From JACCTH01 sp036556085 (GTDB lineage: Bacteria > Actinomycetota > Acidimicrobiia > Spongiisociales > ZC4RG35), in assembly GCA_036556085.1 (NCBI GenBank), contig DATBKE010000069.1, positions 1 through 20,919 of the forward strand: 20,919 nucleotides of DNA, given 5' to 3'. The notes beneath the pieces were generated by a model. That model did not search any database and was not told where the DNA came from. It saw only the letters and a program-made list of their open reading frames with translations. This document shows, in pieces, positions 17,291 through 20,919 of the stretch. Within the stretch, counting starts at the first letter, position 1, and the number at the start of each line of letters is the position of its first letter. Both the position numbers and the translations under genes were made by a program.

Positions 17291-18910
17291 ATGCAGAAAA
17301 AGCACCGGACCCTTTGGTTTCTCGTCCTCATGCTGGCGCTGTCGGGACTGCCAGCGCAGGCGCAGACCACCCTCCCGCCGGGAGGGACATTCCTCGACGA
17401 CGACGGAAATCCCCATGAGGGGGCGATCGAGGCGATCGCCGCCGCCCGTATAACCACCGGCTGTCTTCCCGACCTCTTCTGCCCCTCAGCTCCGGTGACG
17501 CGGGCGGAGATGGCCGCTTTTCTGGTCCGCGCCCTCGGACAGGGCCCGCTGGCGACTTCGGGAACCTTCAGCGACGTCCCCGCCGGTCAGTGGTACACGG
17601 GCTTTGTCGAGCGAATCGCCCAGATGGGAATCTCCACCGGTTACGCCGACGGCACGTTCCGCCCCCAGGCGCCGACCTCTCGGGGGGAAATGGCCCTCTT
17701 CTTGATGAGGGCTCTCGGCCTCGCCCCCCAAAGCCACGCCGGCACTTTCAGCGACGTCGGGCCGGGCGCCTTCTTCACCGAAGCGGTTGAAGCCATCGCC
17801 GCCGCCGGGATCACCAACGGGTGTGGCGGCGGTCGCTACTGCCCCTTCGATCAGGTCCTGCGCGATCAGATGGCGACCTTCCTTACCCGGGGGTGGGATC
17901 TGGTTCCCAACGTCCCCCCGCCCCGGGCCAGTCGTCTCTCCCTCTCCACTGTTGCCAGCGGGTTCGACCGGCCGCTCTTCTTGGCGTCACCTCCCGGCGA
18001 TGACCGGTTGTTCGTCGTCGAGCAGACCGGGCGCATTCGCATCATCGGTGGGGGCACGTTCCTTGACCTTTCGGCTTCCGTTTCCACGGGTGGTGAACGA
18101 GGTCTGCTCGGTCTCGCCTTTCATCCCGACTACGCCAACAACGGACGGTTCTACGTCAACTACACCAACACCGCCGGCGACACCCGGCTGGTCGAATACG
18201 AAGTCTCCTCAGATCCCAACCGAGCCGATGCCGGGAGCGCCCGCCAGCTCCTGGCTGTCGACCAGCCCGCCTCCAATCACAACGGTGGTTGGCTCGGCTT
18301 CGGGCCCGATGGCTTGCTCTACATCGCCCTGGGTGACGGCGGGGGTGCCAACGATCAGTTTGGCAACGCCCAGGACGCCTCGAGCCTGCTCGGGAAGATC
18401 CTGCGGATGAACGTCAACCAACAAAATCCCGGAGCGGCGATCTGGGTGATGGGGGTTCGCAACCCGTGGCGCAACGCGTTCGACGGTGACCTGCTCTACG
18501 TTGCCGACGTGGGACAGAACGCTCGCGAAGAGGTGAACGTCATCTCGCGTTTGGCCACCGGAATCAATTTGGGATGGCCACATCTGGAAGGCAGTACCTG
18601 CCGCAGGGGACCCTGCGGTGGCTTCATCGGACCGGTAGCCGAATACACCCACAGTCAGGGCTGCTCGATCACCGGTGGCTATGTCTACCGGGGGACGGCG
18701 CTGGCAGGATTGGCGGGAACCTACTTCTATTCGGATTTCTGTGAGGGCACGCTGCGGTCCTTTCGCTACACGGGATCAGGAATCAGCGATAGCAAAATCT
18801 GGAGTGAGGTAGGCAACATGGGCTCGGTGACCTCATTCGGAGTCGACTCGGCCGGCGAGATCTATGTCGTCACCGTCGACGGGCGGATCCGCAAGATCGT
18901 CGCCGGCTGA
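17291..18910 (+). CDS. S-layer homology protein fused to glucose/sorbosone dehydrogenase-like beta-propeller
   Basis: A 539-residue exported protein. Residues 1-24 are a signal peptide ending A-Q-A. About 30-205 hold three S-layer-homology-like repeats, each with 'F(S/L)D' near the start and pairs such as 'ITTGCLPDLFCPSAPVTRAE', 'ISTGYADGTFRPQAPTSRGE' and 'ITNGCGGGRYCPFDQVLRDQ'. Repeats 1 and 3 carry a Cys pair around the turn. From about 213 to the end is a six-bladed glucose/sorbosone dehydrogenase-like propeller (GSDH, as in PQQ-dependent sugar dehydrogenases and Hedgehog-interacting protein), with 'GGERGLLGLAFHPDYANNG', 'NHNGGWLGFGPDGLLYIALG', 'GKILRMNV', 'GVRNPWRNAFD' and 'DVGQNAREEVNVI'. 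The family oxidises aldoses with PQQ and calcium; whether this copy is an active enzyme is not shown. The SLH part suggests attachment to the cell surface. It follows the amidohydrolase by 28 bases. Confidence 0.92.
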   Translation: MQKKHRTLWFLVLMLALSGLPAQAQTTLPPGGTFLDDDGNPHEGAIEAIAAARITTGCLPDLFCPSAPVTRAEMAAFLVRALGQGPLATSGTFSDVPAGQWYTGFVERIAQMGISTGYADGTFRPQAPTSRGEMALFLMRALGLAPQSHAGTFSDVGPGAFFTEAVEAIAAAGITNGCGGGRYCPFDQVLRDQMATFLTRGWDLVPNVPPPRASRLSLSTVASGFDRPLFLASPPGDDRLFVVEQTGRIRIIGGGTFLDLSASVSTGGERGLLGLAFHPDYANNGRFYVNYTNTAGDTRLVEYEVSSDPNRADAGSARQLLAVDQPASNHNGGWLGFGPDGLLYIALGDGGGANDQFGNAQDASSLLGKILRMNVNQQNPGAAIWVMGVRNPWRNAFDGDLLYVADVGQNAREEVNVISRLATGINLGWPHLEGSTCRRGPCGGFIGPVAEYTHSQGCSITGGYVYRGTALAGLAGTYFYSDFCEGTLRSFRYTGSGISDSKIWSEVGNMGSVTSFGVDSAGEIYVVTVDGRIRKIVAG

Positions 18911-18965
18911 GCCCCCACCTTCTGTCGATGAGCTCTAGTTCCCTCGGTCAATGGATCGCCGACTG

Positions 18966-19544
18966 ATGAAGCTCGTCCTCGCCTCCACCTCCCCTCGGCG
19001 ACGGGAACTCCTCGAATCACTGGGGCTGTCCTTTGGGGTCGAGGCACCCAATGTCGACGAACTCCGGCTGCCCGAGGAGGAACCCTACGACTACGTGGAG
19101 CGAATCGCCCGCGCCAAGGCGGCTGCCGTGGCCGCGCCCGATGTGGTGGCAGTGGGGGCAGACACCACCGTCGTCATCGAAGGCCGGGTCCTCGGCAAGC
19201 CGGCTCATCCAGACGAGGCCCGCTCGATGCTGCGCCGGCTTTCGGGTCAGACGCACGAAGTCCTCACCGCCGTGGCCGTGACCATCATGGATCCGATCGT
19301 GCGAACGGTGTCGGCGGTGGAGTCGACCCTGGTGAGGTTCCTCGACCTCACCGACGATGAGATCTCCGACTACGTCGCCACCGGCGAGCCGATGGACAAA
19401 GCCGGAGCCTATGCCCTCGGCGGTATCGGCGCCCTGTACGTCGCCGCGGTGGAGGGGAGTCCCTCGAGCGTGCGTGGGCTCCCGCTTCATACCCTCGCTC
19501 GGCTCTTTCGAGCACTCGACCTCGATCTCCTTTCTTTTCGATGA
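18966..19544 (+). CDS. maf: Maf-like nucleotide pyrophosphatase
   Basis: Maf proteins hydrolyse non-canonical or methylated nucleoside triphosphates, and dTTP/UTP in the YhdE branch, to monophosphates, and have been linked to septum control. The 192-residue product begins with the family signature 'LVLASTSPRRRELLESLGL', then 'YVERIARAKAAAV', 'VAVGADTTVVIEGRVLGKP', 'LSGQTHEVLTAVAV' and 'YVATGEPMDKAGAYALGGIG'. All are standard Maf blocks. ATG 18966 is chosen over 18951 because family members begin 1-3 residues before the 'LVLAS' strand. It is cytoplasmic. The next gene starts four bases before its end (ATGA overlap), so translation is coupled. The 55-base gap before it shows no clear promoter or terminator. 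Confidence 0.95.
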   Translation: MKLVLASTSPRRRELLESLGLSFGVEAPNVDELRLPEEEPYDYVERIARAKAAAVAAPDVVAVGADTTVVIEGRVLGKPAHPDEARSMLRRLSGQTHEVLTAVAVTIMDPIVRTVSAVESTLVRFLDLTDDEISDYVATGEPMDKAGAYALGGIGALYVAAVEGSPSSVRGLPLHTLARLFRALDLDLLSFR

Positions 19545-20461
19545 GGCCTTCCAGCGCCCTCCTGGCCCTCCTTCTCGTGGCGTGTGGAGACGTGAGTTCG
19601 GAGGGAGCCCTCGACCCGACGTCGTTGACAACAACGACTCTGTCCCCGAGCAGCACCACCACCGGCGACACCACCACGACCGCTATAGGCGCCACCACCA
19701 CCACCGCCGCTGGGGCCACCACCACCTCGATGGTGAGTGACATGCCGCTGATAGTGAGCAGCTCGGGACTGCTCGGATATCACGACGGGGCTCAGTGGGT
19801 CCCCGGCGAGGCGATCTTCGAAGTCGAGGGTGGGGAGGAGTATCAAGTGGTCGACCTCGGTGGTGTGCTGGGCACTGCGATCGGTTCATCGCTCGAGATT
19901 TGTGAGCCGAGCCAGACCCCGATCATCGCGTTGGATCCCCCGTTGCCGGTGGGCTATACCGAGTCGGGAGCGGTTGCGATCGCCGCCGCCACCTGGAATC
20001 CGGTGCCTCGCACGGTGGGCCGAGATACCACCCCTCCACCCGATCTCGTCGAGGAGGCGATGGACTTCATCGCCAGCCGGGGGCTCTCAGACCCTGACCC
20101 AGCGGTAGCGCAGTACCTCACCTTCGACCTCGAGGGAGACGGAGTGGAAGAGGAGCTACTGGTGGTTCGCCGGATCCCCGACAATCTCTTTGGGAATGCG
20201 GAGTCCTACAGCCTGGTGATGATGCGCAAGACACTCGATATAGAGCCGGCCATTCTCGTCCTCGAGTTCTCGCAGGGCGCGGCCGACAACGCCTACGTCG
20301 TGTCGCACGTGGTGACCGCCGTCATAGACCTGAACGGGGACGACAAGATGGAGATCGTGGTCGACGGGCATTATTACGAAGGGTCGGGGACCACGGCATG
20401 GGAGTACGTCGATAACGACATAGGCACCGTGGCGGCTCTGAGCGCGGGCTGTGGCGCCTAA
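19541..20461 (+). CDS. Hypothetical lipoprotein with Thr-rich linker and calcium-loop-like motifs
   Basis: I do not recognise a named family. The 306-residue product starts with a short lipoprotein signal, 'MRPSSALLALLLVACG', with a good lipobox L-V-A-C at C15. Residues about 28-64 are an extremely Thr-rich low-complexity linker, probably spacing the domain from the membrane and a likely O-glycosylation region. The globular part (about 68-306) contains two loops of the type seen in FG-GAP/VCBS and EF-hand-like calcium sites: 'DLEGDGVEEELLVV' at 196-209 and 'DLNGDDKMEIVVDG' at 263-276. This suggests a calcium-stabilised surface protein. C121 and C304 could form a disulfide. The start overlaps the end of maf (ATGA), so the two are translationally coupled. 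Its stop overlaps the stop of the convergent methyltransferase gene. Confidence 0.8.
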   Translation: MRPSSALLALLLVACGDVSSEGALDPTSLTTTTLSPSSTTTGDTTTTAIGATTTTAAGATTTSMVSDMPLIVSSSGLLGYHDGAQWVPGEAIFEVEGGEEYQVVDLGGVLGTAIGSSLEICEPSQTPIIALDPPLPVGYTESGAVAIAAATWNPVPRTVGRDTTPPPDLVEEAMDFIASRGLSDPDPAVAQYLTFDLEGDGVEEELLVVRRIPDNLFGNAESYSLVMMRKTLDIEPAILVLEFSQGAADNAYVVSHVVTAVIDLNGDDKMEIVVDGHYYEGSGTTAWEYVDNDIGTVAALSAGCGA

Positions 20462-20919
20462 TCCTTGACTGCTGACATCCTTACAACCCCTAGGGGCTCG
20501 TCGCTCCAATCGGGGATATCGTCCTTCGCCTCGAAATTCAGGACCCGCAACCCGGAATAAGCCTGGCGGAGGCGATCGGGGTCGATCTCCACCGGTCGAG
20601 GTGGGCGATTTGGAACTGTTGCGAAGCTTTCGGCGACGAGCAGGCCACCGGGTCGAAGTGATTCGATCAGAGTTGATGCGTAGGACGTGTCAGTGACCGG
20701 TACCAATGCATAGGTCATGACGATCAGATCCCAAGCGTTCGAACCGTATTCGAAGTCGTCATGAGCTTTGACAAGGACCTCGACGTTCAGATCTCGCTGA
20801 GCGGCTGCTTGCCGAGCGGCCGCTACCCCCTCACGCGACACATCGAAGCCGGTCACCTTCCAGCCCCGAGACGCCAAATAGAGAGCGTTGCGGCCCTGAC
20901 CCATAGCAATGTCGAGCGC
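20458..20919 (-). CDS. SAM-dependent methyltransferase, class I (5' end outside the window)
   Basis: The reading frame runs through the right edge, so the N-terminus is missing; 153 residues are visible. They contain a class I Rossmann methyltransferase core: motif I 'ALDIAMGQGRNALYLASRGW', then 'VTGFDVSREGVAAARQAA' (the acidic residue binding the SAM ribose is D in 'GFDVS'), 'WDLIVMTYALVP' (motif IV) and 'LRPGGLLVAESF' (motif V/VI). The most similar group in appearance is the TehB/UbiE-like Methyltransf_11/25 family; the substrate is unknown. Motif I usually reads D-I-G-C-G-x-G-R-N, and here is D-I-A-M-G-Q-G-R-N. The ATG at 20904 lies inside motif I and is not the true start. The stop overlaps that of the convergent lipoprotein gene. 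Confidence 0.9.
   Translation of the reverse strand, partial: ALDIAMGQGRNALYLASRGWKVTGFDVSREGVAAARQAAAQRDLNVEVLVKAHDDFEYGSNAWDLIVMTYALVPVTDTSYASTLIESLRPGGLLVAESFATVPNRPPRPVEIDPDRLRQAYSGLRVLNFEAKDDIPDWSDEPLGVVRMSAVKD

Noticed and set aside
18951..18965. Maf start at ATG 18951
   Set aside because: The family starts directly at the 'LVLAS' strand, and ATG 18966 fits that; the difference is only five residues.
19620..19735. Short tandem repeat or CRISPR-like array in the ACC-rich stretch
   Set aside because: It is irregular Thr-codon low complexity inside a lipoprotein gene, without constant repeat and spacer units.

Overview
The window is GC-rich, gene-dense DNA from a high-GC Gram-positive lineage. 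I infer an actinobacterium, most likely an uncultured Acidimicrobiia-like one. The grounds are a SARP/BTAD regulator fused to an nSTAND NTPase, an actinobacterial-style ADP-glucose glycogen pathway, S-layer-homology repeats of the 'AAAGITNGC' type, and exported lipoproteins with long Thr-rich linkers. I saw no tRNA, rRNA, CRISPR array, insertion sequence or phage gene. The window opens inside one gene (1-960) and closes inside another (20458-20919).

Left part, 1-3981: two tandem paralogs end in the same BMP/PnrA-like ligand-binding domain. The second is complete and reads winged-helix, BTAD, nSTAND NTPase, BMP domain, with no signal peptide. It looks like a cytoplasmic one-protein sensor and transcription regulator in which the usual WD40 sensor is replaced by a domain related to nucleoside-binding lipoproteins. 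The first is almost certainly the C-terminal end of the same architecture, cut by the window edge.

Glycogen block, 4041-9166: glgB and glgC overlap and run rightward; glgX runs leftward toward them. Together these make ADP-glucose, branch the polymer and debranch it. Glycogen synthase is not in the window. glgX is the last gene of a leftward set headed by a membrane-anchored zinc metallopeptidase and a coiled-coil lytic transglycosylase, and it lacks a normal start codon.

Middle, 11324-16125: an MFS exporter and methionine sulfoxide reductase A run rightward and meet, at a strong shared hairpin, two leftward tandem S41 (CtpA-like) lipoprotein peptidases. The two peptidases share a distinctive set of six cysteines.

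Right part, 16171-20919: a rightward set of an amidohydrolase, an S-layer-homology/sugar-dehydrogenase fusion, Maf, and a Thr-rich lipoprotein with calcium-loop-like motifs. It meets a leftward partial methyltransferase with overlapping stop codons.

The least explained structures are the regulator fusion and a 48-bp palindromic repeat present twice. Its arms are identical and its spacer is exactly 28 bp in both copies. One copy lies just before the start codon of glgB, the other just before that of the downstream S41 peptidase.
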